Origin: a virus
Reading direction: 5' to 3' (one strand)
DNA length: 41,214 nt
Virus record (IMG/VR): IMGVR_UViG_3300035670_000508
Span: 1 to 41,214 of that record
Positions 23,194-32,948 of the stretch are shown piece by piece; position 1 is the first letter of the stretch, and every line of letters starts with the position of its first letter. Under the pieces are notes generated by a model, which worked only from the letters and a program-made list of their open reading frames with translations, was not told the DNA's origin and made no database searches. The translations under genes and the position numbers were made by a program.

Positions 23194-23212
23194 ATAAAAG
23201 AGGTGTTAATGG

Positions 23213-26200
23213 ATGGCTGATGTTCAATCCAATATTCATGTAAATATTGATACGTCAGATGCGTTAGCAAGTTTAAAACTGCTACAGCGTCAGATATCAG
23301 CCTTCCACACCCAGATGTCAAAGTCTGGCGCAGCAGCGTCAGCGGTAGCAGCAAATCAAGCACAAAACTTGATGAACAGCATCAATGCCACTGGAAAATT
23401 CCAGGCATCGATGAGAACAGTTGCCACAAGCACTGAGTATTTTACTAATGCATTAGAGAAAAATAAATTAACCTCCAGAGAGTATTTTAGATATACTGGA
23501 GCAGCAACAAAAACTTTTGGAAGACTGTTTAGGTCTGAATTTGAAACAATCAACAAGGTTGCACGAGAGCGTGTAAAGGATATACAGACCCAGTATATAA
23601 AGATGGGTCGTGGGGCAAACGGAGCCCTTCAAGCAATCGCAGTAAGACCTCTTACGCTAGATATGAAAAATCTGGCTACGCAAACAGCGATGGCAGCACA
23701 GCGCCAGCAACTATTAAATCAACTACTAAAACAAGGATCAACAAATCTACTAAACTTTGGTAAGAATACTCAATGGGCTGGTCGCCAGTTGATGGTTGGC
23801 TTTACAGTTCCGTTAATGTTGCTTGGATCAACTGCTGCAAAAACATTCATGAAACTTGAAGAGCAGGCAATTAGATTTAAGCGTGTTTATGGTGAAATGT
23901 TTACTACAGCAGAAGAAACAGATGCAATGGTTAAGCAAATACAGACCCTTGCAAAAGAATACACCAAGTATGGTGTTGCTGTAGAAAAGACTATGGAGAT
24001 GGCTGCTAATGCTGCAGCAATGGGTAAGATGGGTGCAGAACTTACTGCACAAGTTACTGAGGCAACAAGACTTGCAGTTCTGGGTGGTGTTGAACAAGAG
24101 CAGGCACTTGAGACAACAATATCTGTTACTAACGCATTTGGAGTTGCAGCAGAAGACTTAGCAAAGAAAATTGACTTCCTTAACGCAGTTGAAAACCAGA
24201 CTGTCGTATCTATTGAAGATTTAACAATAGCAATTCCAAAAGCAGGACCAGTTGTTCAGCAACTTGGTGGAGATGTAGAAGATCTTGCATTCTTCCTTAC
24301 AGCAATGAAGGAAGGTGGAATCAATGCATCAGAGGGTGCTAACGCACTTAAGTCTGGTCTTGCCTCTTTAATTAACCCATCTGAAAAAGCATCAAAGATG
24401 CTTGCTGGACTTGGTATAAATATCAAGGGTATTGTAGAAGCAAATAAGGGAGATGTAGCAGCAACAGTAGTAGGATTTGCCCAAGCATTAGATACACTAG
24501 ATCCTTTAAATCGTGCAAGAGCAATTGAGCAATTATTTGGAAAGTTCCAGTTCTCAAGACTATCTACCCTATTCCAAAATGTTACAGCACAAGGAAGCCA
24601 AGCAGCAAGAGTATTGGGTTTGACAAGAGCCACCACAGAAGAGTTAGCAATTCTGTCACAGCGAGAATTAGACAAGATAGAAAACACAACAACCTATAAG
24701 TTTAAAAAGTCTATTGAAGATTTGAAGGTAACTCTTGCTCCAGTTGGAGAGCAGTTCCTAAAAGCCCTGACACCAATAGTAGAGTTTGCGTCTAAAATAC
24801 TTGAAAAGTTTAATAATTTAGGCGAGGGAAGTAAAAAGTTTTTAACAATACTTACAGTTGCACTTGGAGCAGTAGGACCAATAGCACTTATGACATTTGG
24901 TTTATTGGCTAACGGACTTGCAAATATTATTAAATTGTTTGCAACAATGAAATCATCTTTTAACAGAGCAGGATCTTCAACCCAAATACTTGGTAATCAA
25001 ACAGATTATTTAACACAACAACAATTAGAGGCATCTGCTGTAGCAGCATCTCTTGATCAGGTTCATCAAAAACTTAGACAAACATTTACATCCGAAACTG
25101 CAGCGGTAGAGGCGTTAGCATCAGCATATAGAAGAGCGATAGCAGCACAGGTAGGATTCACTGGTCCAGTTGGTAGAGGTAAACTGCCCCAAAGCAAGAG
25201 ATACTCTACAGGTGTGGATAGAGTTCCTGGCCCAATGGGTGCTGGAGACATTGTTCCTGCAATGTTAGAACCTGGAGAGGCAGTAATTCCAGCAAAAGAA
25301 GCACAGGACCCAGCAAACAGACCAATAATTAAAGATATGATTGCAGGAAAACCTGTATCTGAAATTACAAAGAAAAAGTCTAGGGTAAAACCAGATACAG
25401 TATTTGCACATGCAACCCAACCACAAAAAATGCAAACAGCAAACATTCCCGATGATTTTTCTGATACTAGAGAAACACTTCGTGGAAGAGGAATTGAAAA
25501 AGCACTTGGATATCGTGGACTAGGGTTTGATATACCAGGAGAAATGAATAATGCATTAAAGGATAACAAGGTAAATGTAAAAGACTACCTAAGAGAAATA
25601 AGCAAACCTCGTGCAGTAGAAACAATGGTTTCAAGATTGATGAAAGAAAATGGATTAAGCGCAACTGATGCTGAAAGAGTAGCAAATAAGTTACGTAAAA
25701 ATTTAATTTTATCTTTACAGGGATTACCAGATGATTTTAAGATAGGTGACAGAACAGTATATTCAAGAATGGGTAACTTAACAACAGGTATTCTTGGCGG
25801 TCTTGCAAAAGATCCAAAATATAAAACTGCTATTGAACAAATATATAAAGTAGTAGGTGTAGGTGGAGCATCTGCATCCGTAATGAAATATAACTCAAAA
25901 ATGCCTGTTGAAGATGTTATAAAAAATATAAAAAATTATACACCAGCAACCAATCCTGCAACAATTAAAGCATTAGAACAGATAGCACTAAAGCAACCAG
26001 GAATGATGCTTGATGTCAATAAAAACGGAGATATAGTTACAAGTTATGAAAGACTAGAACTTCATAATAAAAAAAGATTCCCAGATAATCCAGAAAAATG
26101 GGAGTGGTCAGATAAAAAAGTTAATGCTGCTAGACAAGTAGATCCAAAGACTGGTAATTTAATTATGAAGCCTGGAAGATCTGGCGGAGACACTGGTGCT

Positions 26201-29200
26201 GTAAAAATTGGTGGAACCGCAGGAAAGAAAGTGCTCGACAAAGCAAGAGCAGTTCTTCAAGGTTTAACAGCACAAGACATAGATGGAAGACCAATTACTA
26301 CATATGCAAAACAGTTAGAAAAAGGAACTGGCTATAGTAATATTGCTGCACGAGATGCGTCTGGCGTATTTTTAACAGAGGATGGCAAAAAGGTATATGT
26401 AAAGCCATTTCCTGACTTAAGGTCAGCGCTTGCCGAACAAAGGGCAACAGTAATAGCAAGAGATGTTCATGGACTTGACGCTCCAAATCAAGAACTTCGG
26501 GTTGTTAAGGATCCATATACTGGTAAAACAATGTTTGCTCTTGAGTCTAAGTATGATTCAAAATTTACTCCAAAAGAACTGTCTAGTAGTTTTAGTAGAG
26601 AAGAATACTTTAGACAACTAGTTGCATCAAGTCTTCGTGGAGATGATGATTTAAAGAAGGGCAATTTAGGTGGAAACAGATTAGTAGATGTTGGCAAGGC
26701 TGGAGTTCTTGATAAGGCATCTGGAGTAAGAGGCTATGCAGAAAAAATGCCATCAATGCTTGAAATGGCAGAAAAGAATTTAAGCGGAGTTAAGGGTCCA
26801 GCAGCAGGAAAGTCTCCTTTCTGGTTTGGCAACGCAACAGCAGATATTGCAAAGAGTATGACAGCAGATCAATATCACAAAGCAATGATTGATGAAATTG
26901 ATAGAACTCTTCCAAAGTTAAAAGCAACAATAGCAAAATTTGATCTTGGCCCAGAAGATAGAAAATATTATCAAGCAATGATAGATAGGCTAGAAGAAGG
27001 AAGAAAGGTTGACTGGAGAGGCCTTCATGCAAAGCATTCATCAATTCTAATAAAGCCAGATGAATTAATTGAAGATGAGAAGACTGGAAAACTAGAAAAG
27101 CCAAAAACAACAAAAAAGCCTCGTGGAGTAAAATCATCTTCTGGAAGTCCAAAAGATACAAGAATGACAGACAAGCCTAAAAAAGGCAAGAGGGTTGTTC
27201 AAGGACCTAGAGGAAAATTTACTGTTCCTGGTTTTGCAAATGCTCCAGAGTCAGCAAATGCTGTTGCTTCATCAATTGTTGCAGGAGCAAGATCATCAAT
27301 TGCAGAGGCAAAATCAACAGGACAAAAAATTGGATTAACTATTTCTCAATCTGCAGCAGCAGCATCTAGAACTGCTCTTTATGGAACGGGACCAATAGAC
27401 GCTAATCAAAAGTCTCTTCGTCGTAAATTACAAAAGATGGAAAGAGATCAAAAGAGATTAAGCAAGATAGCACAACAGGCACCAGTTCCACAACCAGTAA
27501 TTGCTGCGAATATGGCAGATGGTGCTGAAAAACAAACCCTTAGAGGTAGAGCAAAAACATATTTACAAAATAGAGAAACTAAAAAGCAAGCAAGAATAGC
27601 AGCAGGCAAAGGCCCAGGCATGGGCGTTGGCGGTGCAGCAATGGCTGTTTCTGGAATTGCAATGCTTGGCTCAATGGCTCCAGGCAAAGTTGGAGAGATT
27701 TCACAAAAACTCATGATGCCACTAATGGGTCTTGCAATGGTTCTTCCTATGTTGAAGAGCCCAGCAATGGCTGTTGTGGCAGGTCTTACAGCAACCGTAG
27801 GTGCTTTTATAATGTTAAGAAGAGCGTTTGATCAAGCACAAGAAAAGATTTTGCAAGAAAATGAAAAGTTCAGAGGCTCAACTTCAGCGATAAATTCTAT
27901 TGCAAAGTTTGGTGGAAAAGTAACAGCATCAGAACAAATGGATTTAAGAAGAAAGAATTCATTCTCAATGCTAGGTCCAGCAACAGGAAAAACTACATAT
28001 GGTGAAGCATTTGTTCAAACAAAAGAAGGAAAAGAATTAACTGAAAGACTTTCTAAACAAGCCGCAGCAGGTAAAGGAACTCAAGCAGCATCAGATTTAA
28101 GTCAGCAGTTATCCGCAGCAATAATGTCTGGTGCTATGGATATGAATCAGGCAAAGAGTCTTGCAATGAATGCTGCAGAGCAAGCAGGAGATTTATCTAT
28201 AGGTCTTAAGGTAGTTGCACAAATGGAAAAAATGCTAGGGCCAAATGGAGAAGACTTAAGTAAAAATCCTTTAGAAGTTAGAACAAGAATGGTTGCAGAA
28301 AATCAAAAGAGAATGCAATCTAATTTGTCAAATATTCAAAATGCTGGAATAGTAACTAAACTTGCTGGACAAAAAACAATGCAAAAGGTTGGTATTGGCG
28401 CATCTGCTGCTGGTGGTGCAGCAATTGGAGCAACTCTTGGAGCAGCATTAGGATCTGTCGTGCCTGTTCTTGGAAATGCAGTTGGAGCGATTATTGGTGG
28501 AGGTATTGGAGCAGCAGCAGGTGCAATTGGTGGATATTTTGCTTCAAAGAAATTTGCTGCTCAGGCAGGACAATTAGGAGCAGCGTATGCAGTTGATGCA
28601 AAAATAGCAATGGAACAAAATAAACAAATGCTTGACTCGTTTGATATGTACTATCAAAAGAAAATTGAAGAACTTAGACTGCAGGGTAAAATTAATGAAG
28701 CAGAAGAAATGCAAAATAAATATATTGAAGAAAGAGATAAACTAACTGCAGCACAGGCACAACTACAAGGAGACATTGTAAAACAATACAATGAGGGTGG
28801 AGCCCTTCAAGAATCAATGATGTCTGGAATGAAAAAAGCAGCCAAAGCAAGATACAAAGATAATCCAAATGAAATTGCCTACATGGATGTTGTTAATCAG
28901 CAAGCAGGAGATTTAAGAAAGTCTGGGGCAATTGATAAAGGTCAAGAGTTTTTGATTCAGGCAAAAATGGCAAGCGGAGATATTCCTCCATCAGTATTTA
29001 GAAATCTTCTTCAGATGGCAACAGAAAATAAAGAGATAGCACCTAAGATGATGAACATTATTACAAAGTTTAGTGGTGCAACATCAGAGTCAATAGGTGT
29101 TGCTGCTCAAAATATTTTAGGATCTGACAACACTATTGATAAGACTGTTCAAACACAATTTATTACTAAGGTTGAGGCATTTGAAGAAGATTCAGAGGCT

Positions 29201-32200
29201 TTAGATTTTGCTAAAAACATGATAAAGTTAAATAATCTTAATGCTGTTATTCCTTCAAATGTTTTAGTAAAATACTACACAGAAAATGATGCAGCATATC
29301 AGCAATTAAATAAAATGCTTGATGCTATTGAAGGAAAGAAAGATTTAACTGTGCCATTTGTTTATGAAATTATCCCTCAACTTAAAGGTTCAGATGCATT
29401 TGATGAAAAATATTTTGAGACACTAACCGAAGATCAGCAAAAAGTTTATACCACTACGATTGCTTCAATAATAAACATTCCAGATCCACAGATCGTAGCA
29501 ACAGATGATTATCAAACCTGGCTAAAAGAAAATACTGTTGTTAATGGTAAAACATACGGTGGTGCCCAATATAAGGGATTGTCGCAAGCAGCCATGGTTG
29601 CTCATTATAAAGAGCAGCAAGGTTTTAAGGCTGTAACAGATAATGTTGCTATAAGTGCTGCTGCTCCAAAGGGTAGCGGAGGTGGTGGCGGAAGTAAGCC
29701 TAAGTCATCTCCACTTGATGATTTATTAAAAAGATTAAGAGATGTTCGAAAGAATCAAATTAAAGTTACAGAAGGTTTTGATGCGTCATTTAAATCTTTA
29801 AATAAGTTGTTTGGTGGTAAAAAGACTATTGAGATTTTTAGCGGTATTGAAAACGACATGAGAAAATTAGGAGCAGGAGAAGACTTAATTGAACTCATTG
29901 TAGGTATGGATCCTAAAGAATATGAAAAGCAAAAGAATAAACTATTTGAGTTTGATAAAAAGGGAAATATTATAAAGATAAAAGATGGCGCTAAAAGCAT
30001 TGGCGATGCGCTTCAGTCTGTCAAACTTGGCGAGTTTGTTAGTGAGCAGCAAAAGATGGCTAATCAGATTGGTAATCAGACTGCAGCACTAAAGAGACTT
30101 CAGGCAGCAGGCGTAGAGGGATCTGTTGCTCTTGAAGCAGTTGCAGATGCTACCTTTGCAGCAGCAATTGCAAATAAGAAATTGTCAGATGAACAAATAC
30201 AAAAAATAGTTAAAACATGGAAGAAGGCTACAAAAGCAGCAAATGCATATGCTGCAAATGAGGCTGCTATCAATAAAACTAAAGAGTTTACAGATAGAGC
30301 AAAACTACTAACTCAAATAACCGCTCAATCCGCAGCAATTGCAGCAAAGGCTAATGCTTCTCAGGGTAGTGTGATTGAGGCATTGCTAAACAATCCAGAA
30401 CTAGCAACTATGCTCATCACCCCTGGAATTGATCAAGACGCATTTGAAAAATTATTACAACAAGCACTAGACTCAGCAAGAACTGAGTTAAAGATTAAGC
30501 AATTAACAATAGAGGGAATGCAAGATATATTCGATACTGGATATGGAAATGCAATGGAGGCCTTTGATGTAGAAGAACAGCGTCTAAGATTTAAGTTTGA
30601 GGATGATAATAAAAAACTTAAAGATGAAATTAAAAAGGCTGAAGAGTTAATTGCAGTAAAGCAAGAGCAAATTAGAATACAAGAGATTGGTCTTAAAGAA
30701 ATTGAAGATCAAGAGGAAAAGGTTAATAAAAAATATGATGAAAGACTAAAGGCTCTTGATGAAGTAGAAAAGGCAAATGCTACAATATCACAACAGCAAA
30801 AAGGTCAACTAACACTTGCAGAGGCTTTGACTTCTGGGGATATTGCTGCTGCTGCTCGTGCTGCACAAGAAATGAGAGCAGCCTCTGCTGCAGATGCCGT
30901 AACAAAGCAAAAGGATGCTTTAGAAAAATCTAGAGAGTATGAACTTTCACAGATAAGATCTAAAAATGGAAAAAGCAGAATTGAAATTGAAAATGAAATT
31001 AAAAAACTTCAAGATGAGATTTATGAAATTGAACAAAAGAGTCTTGAGCCTAATAGAGAAACCTTGAGGCTTAATGAACTTGCACTAGAAAAAGCAATTG
31101 AAGGAATTACTGTTTTAGACAAGACAAGGGATGCCTGGGAAAGAATTAAGAATCAGGTAGACCTTGCAAGAATTTCTAGTGCTCAATTTGTTAAAGAGAT
31201 GCAAGATGCTCTTAACATTATGAATTCTCTTATTAATGCATATAGAAATCAAACAGTCAAGACTGATCCAATAATTCCTACTGATCCAACAATTCCTACT
31301 AACCCAATTATTCCATCAGGCACAACATGCGACGAAGGATATGAATTAGTAAATGGAAATTGTGTTAAAAAAGGAACAGTGGTATCAGAAGAAGCAGAGA
31401 CTACACAAGGACCTTGCGGACCTACAAAGCCATATTATAACTATTTTACAGGAGAGTGTGTTGGAAGTCCAGCAGAAATAAAGCCTAGAGGAACAACGAC
31501 GACAAGCAATAACAACAATACCAGCACCAGCAGTTCTAGTCCTTCTTCTTCCTCTTCTTCAACAGAACCTCTTGGAGTTAATACTGGTGGCTTAGTTGCT
31601 CAAATGCATCTAGACGATTTGAACAGAATGGCCCTAAACATGGAGGTAGCAAAAATTACACAAAATGCTGGCTCAGTTGCAGGACTTCATTATAAAGAAT
31701 TGGTAACAATGAGTGACAGAGCAGCAGCATTTACTAAAGAGTTAGAGGATGCTGCTGAAAGGAAAAAGATTGTTAATATGGGCGGAAGCACACCATACCT
31801 TCATTTAGAAAGTTTAAGTGCTAAAGCACAAAAAGCAAGTGCAGATGCTTTTACTGCAGAGTTAAAGGCTGCAGAAGAAAAAAGAAAAGCAGATGAAGCA
31901 GCAAAGAAAAAGGCTGCAGCAGATATTGCTAGGTTTGGTGGCAATGCAATAGCAGCCAACCAGTTTGCAAATTGGGGTAAGGCTAAAGGTGGACTAATTA
32001 AGAAGTTCTCAATGGGTGGAATTATTCCAAGATTCTTGAGTGGTGGTTTTGCAAAGGGTACTGATACGGTACCAGCAATGTTAACTCCTGGCGAGTTTGT
32101 TATGAGCAAGTATGCTGTTGATTCCTACGGTGTTGATAATATGAAGAAAATAAATAGCGGAGATCCAATAAGCGGAACAGTGTATAATAATACATATACA

Positions 32201-32320
32201 TTAACTGTTAATGCCAAGACCGATGCAAATCCAAATGAGATTGCACAGGCCGTAATGGCAACTATTAAACAGGTTGATGACAGAAGAGTAAGAGGGGTGG
32301 TTATCGGTGCCAGAAAGTGA
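23213..32320 (+). CDS. Tail tape measure protein with inserted kinase-like domain
   Basis: At 3035 residues it implies a tail of roughly 450 nm if all of it spans the tube (about 0.15 nm per residue, established for siphophages). Residues ~200-520 match the tape measure core (LEEQAIRFKRVYGEMF, EGGINASEGANALKSGLASL). A first PAMLEPGE motif lies at ~682-689. A protein-kinase-like domain covers ~1055-1240 (K1064, E1075, D1146, N1151, D1159). Membrane-type segments lie at ~1466-1540 and a glycine zipper at ~1729-1777. A GGGGG linker near 2154 precedes a long coiled coil at ~2450-2600. Four cysteines in two small modules at ~2702-2750 are followed by a Ser/Thr/Asn linker. A second PAMLTPGE lies at ~2954-2961. 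ATG 23213 follows AGAGGTG. Confidence 0.93.
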   Translation: MADVQSNIHVNIDTSDALASLKLLQRQISAFHTQMSKSGAAASAVAANQAQNLMNSINATGKFQASMRTVATSTEYFTNALEKNKLTSREYFRYTGAATKTFGRLFRSEFETINKVARERVKDIQTQYIKMGRGANGALQAIAVRPLTLDMKNLATQTAMAAQRQQLLNQLLKQGSTNLLNFGKNTQWAGRQLMVGFTVPLMLLGSTAAKTFMKLEEQAIRFKRVYGEMFTTAEETDAMVKQIQTLAKEYTKYGVAVEKTMEMAANAAAMGKMGAELTAQVTEATRLAVLGGVEQEQALETTISVTNAFGVAAEDLAKKIDFLNAVENQTVVSIEDLTIAIPKAGPVVQQLGGDVEDLAFFLTAMKEGGINASEGANALKSGLASLINPSEKASKMLAGLGINIKGIVEANKGDVAATVVGFAQALDTLDPLNRARAIEQLFGKFQFSRLSTLFQNVTAQGSQAARVLGLTRATTEELAILSQRELDKIENTTTYKFKKSIEDLKVTLAPVGEQFLKALTPIVEFASKILEKFNNLGEGSKKFLTILTVALGAVGPIALMTFGLLANGLANIIKLFATMKSSFNRAGSSTQILGNQTDYLTQQQLEASAVAASLDQVHQKLRQTFTSETAAVEALASAYRRAIAAQVGFTGPVGRGKLPQSKRYSTGVDRVPGPMGAGDIVPAMLEPGEAVIPAKEAQDPANRPIIKDMIAGKPVSEITKKKSRVKPDTVFAHATQPQKMQTANIPDDFSDTRETLRGRGIEKALGYRGLGFDIPGEMNNALKDNKVNVKDYLREISKPRAVETMVSRLMKENGLSATDAERVANKLRKNLILSLQGLPDDFKIGDRTVYSRMGNLTTGILGGLAKDPKYKTAIEQIYKVVGVGGASASVMKYNSKMPVEDVIKNIKNYTPATNPATIKALEQIALKQPGMMLDVNKNGDIVTSYERLELHNKKRFPDNPEKWEWSDKKVNAARQVDPKTGNLIMKPGRSGGDTGAVKIGGTAGKKVLDKARAVLQGLTAQDIDGRPITTYAKQLEKGTGYSNIAARDASGVFLTEDGKKVYVKPFPDLRSALAEQRATVIARDVHGLDAPNQELRVVKDPYTGKTMFALESKYDSKFTPKELSSSFSREEYFRQLVASSLRGDDDLKKGNLGGNRLVDVGKAGVLDKASGVRGYAEKMPSMLEMAEKNLSGVKGPAAGKSPFWFGNATADIAKSMTADQYHKAMIDEIDRTLPKLKATIAKFDLGPEDRKYYQAMIDRLEEGRKVDWRGLHAKHSSILIKPDELIEDEKTGKLEKPKTTKKPRGVKSSSGSPKDTRMTDKPKKGKRVVQGPRGKFTVPGFANAPESANAVASSIVAGARSSIAEAKSTGQKIGLTISQSAAAASRTALYGTGPIDANQKSLRRKLQKMERDQKRLSKIAQQAPVPQPVIAANMADGAEKQTLRGRAKTYLQNRETKKQARIAAGKGPGMGVGGAAMAVSGIAMLGSMAPGKVGEISQKLMMPLMGLAMVLPMLKSPAMAVVAGLTATVGAFIMLRRAFDQAQEKILQENEKFRGSTSAINSIAKFGGKVTASEQMDLRRKNSFSMLGPATGKTTYGEAFVQTKEGKELTERLSKQAAAGKGTQAASDLSQQLSAAIMSGAMDMNQAKSLAMNAAEQAGDLSIGLKVVAQMEKMLGPNGEDLSKNPLEVRTRMVAENQKRMQSNLSNIQNAGIVTKLAGQKTMQKVGIGASAAGGAAIGATLGAALGSVVPVLGNAVGAIIGGGIGAAAGAIGGYFASKKFAAQAGQLGAAYAVDAKIAMEQNKQMLDSFDMYYQKKIEELRLQGKINEAEEMQNKYIEERDKLTAAQAQLQGDIVKQYNEGGALQESMMSGMKKAAKARYKDNPNEIAYMDVVNQQAGDLRKSGAIDKGQEFLIQAKMASGDIPPSVFRNLLQMATENKEIAPKMMNIITKFSGATSESIGVAAQNILGSDNTIDKTVQTQFITKVEAFEEDSEALDFAKNMIKLNNLNAVIPSNVLVKYYTENDAAYQQLNKMLDAIEGKKDLTVPFVYEIIPQLKGSDAFDEKYFETLTEDQQKVYTTTIASIINIPDPQIVATDDYQTWLKENTVVNGKTYGGAQYKGLSQAAMVAHYKEQQGFKAVTDNVAISAAAPKGSGGGGGSKPKSSPLDDLLKRLRDVRKNQIKVTEGFDASFKSLNKLFGGKKTIEIFSGIENDMRKLGAGEDLIELIVGMDPKEYEKQKNKLFEFDKKGNIIKIKDGAKSIGDALQSVKLGEFVSEQQKMANQIGNQTAALKRLQAAGVEGSVALEAVADATFAAAIANKKLSDEQIQKIVKTWKKATKAANAYAANEAAINKTKEFTDRAKLLTQITAQSAAIAAKANASQGSVIEALLNNPELATMLITPGIDQDAFEKLLQQALDSARTELKIKQLTIEGMQDIFDTGYGNAMEAFDVEEQRLRFKFEDDNKKLKDEIKKAEELIAVKQEQIRIQEIGLKEIEDQEEKVNKKYDERLKALDEVEKANATISQQQKGQLTLAEALTSGDIAAAARAAQEMRAASAADAVTKQKDALEKSREYELSQIRSKNGKSRIEIENEIKKLQDEIYEIEQKSLEPNRETLRLNELALEKAIEGITVLDKTRDAWERIKNQVDLARISSAQFVKEMQDALNIMNSLINAYRNQTVKTDPIIPTDPTIPTNPIIPSGTTCDEGYELVNGNCVKKGTVVSEEAETTQGPCGPTKPYYNYFTGECVGSPAEIKPRGTTTTSNNNNTSTSSSSPSSSSSSTEPLGVNTGGLVAQMHLDDLNRMALNMEVAKITQNAGSVAGLHYKELVTMSDRAAAFTKELEDAAERKKIVNMGGSTPYLHLESLSAKAQKASADAFTAELKAAEEKRKADEAAKKKAAADIARFGGNAIAANQFANWGKAKGGLIKKFSMGGIIPRFLSGGFAKGTDTVPAMLTPGEFVMSKYAVDSYGVDNMKKINSGDPISGTVYNNTYTLTVNAKTDANPNEIAQAVMATIKQVDDRRVRGVVIGARK

Positions 32321-32948
32321 ATTGGATCCTAGAGTAGTTTATGTTCAGGGTCGTAAAAAATATAACAGACCAAGTGGTATGCTTTGGTCTGAGAACTCTG
32401 GTACGCTTCAAGATGGTTTATATATACCGTATGGCTACGAAGTTGGGGCAAACCCAGAAAATATTGAAGATGAATCTTTGATAGACCAATTTTTATTCTT
32501 GACTGATGATAATAGGCAGCCCATTGATTTTAATGAACAGCGCATTGAAAAGCGGGAGAGAATGATTAATGGTCGCATGAGATCATATCATATTGCAGAC
32601 AAGATTACAATAAGCACAAAGTGGGATATGATTCCTTCTAGGTCCCACGCAAATTTTCCAAACTTTGATCCAGCCACTGGTCTTTCTCCAGAAAAGGCTT
32701 ACACGACAGATGGCGGTGCTGGTGGAGCAGACATGCTTGAGTGGTATGATGCACATAAAGGTTCTTTCTGGGTATTTCTTACTTATGATAGGAAAGGAAT
32801 ATTTAAAGGTACACCAGAACCATATAATCATTTAGGGCAATACAATCAATTGATAGAAATGTTTATTACTGATTTTTCTTATACTGTTGAAAAACGAGGC
32901 CCAAATTTTGATTACTGGAATGTCTCAGTAAATTTGGAAGAGGTCTAA
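32307..32948 (+). CDS. Distal tail-type protein
   Basis: This 213-residue protein follows the tape measure gene, the usual site of the distal tail (Dit-like) protein that joins the tube to the tip. It has strand-rich texture (ISTKWDMIPSRSHANFPNF), a GSFWVFLTYD strand, and ends in a β-hairpin-like stretch (FDYWNVSVNLEEV) common at such termini. It starts at GTG 32307, fourteen bases inside the upstream gene, after AGAGGGGTGG. The TAA overlaps the following ATG. There is no enzyme motif. Confidence 0.68.
   Translation: MPESELDPRVVYVQGRKKYNRPSGMLWSENSGTLQDGLYIPYGYEVGANPENIEDESLIDQFLFLTDDNRQPIDFNEQRIEKRERMINGRMRSYHIADKITISTKWDMIPSRSHANFPNFDPATGLSPEKAYTTDGGAGGADMLEWYDAHKGSFWVFLTYDRKGIFKGTPEPYNHLGQYNQLIEMFITDFSYTVEKRGPNFDYWNVSVNLEEV

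Noticed and set aside
25066-25569. 167-residue minus-strand frame in the tape measure gene
   Set aside because: Antisense shadow; no promoter or ribosome site, and the + frame is continuous through it.
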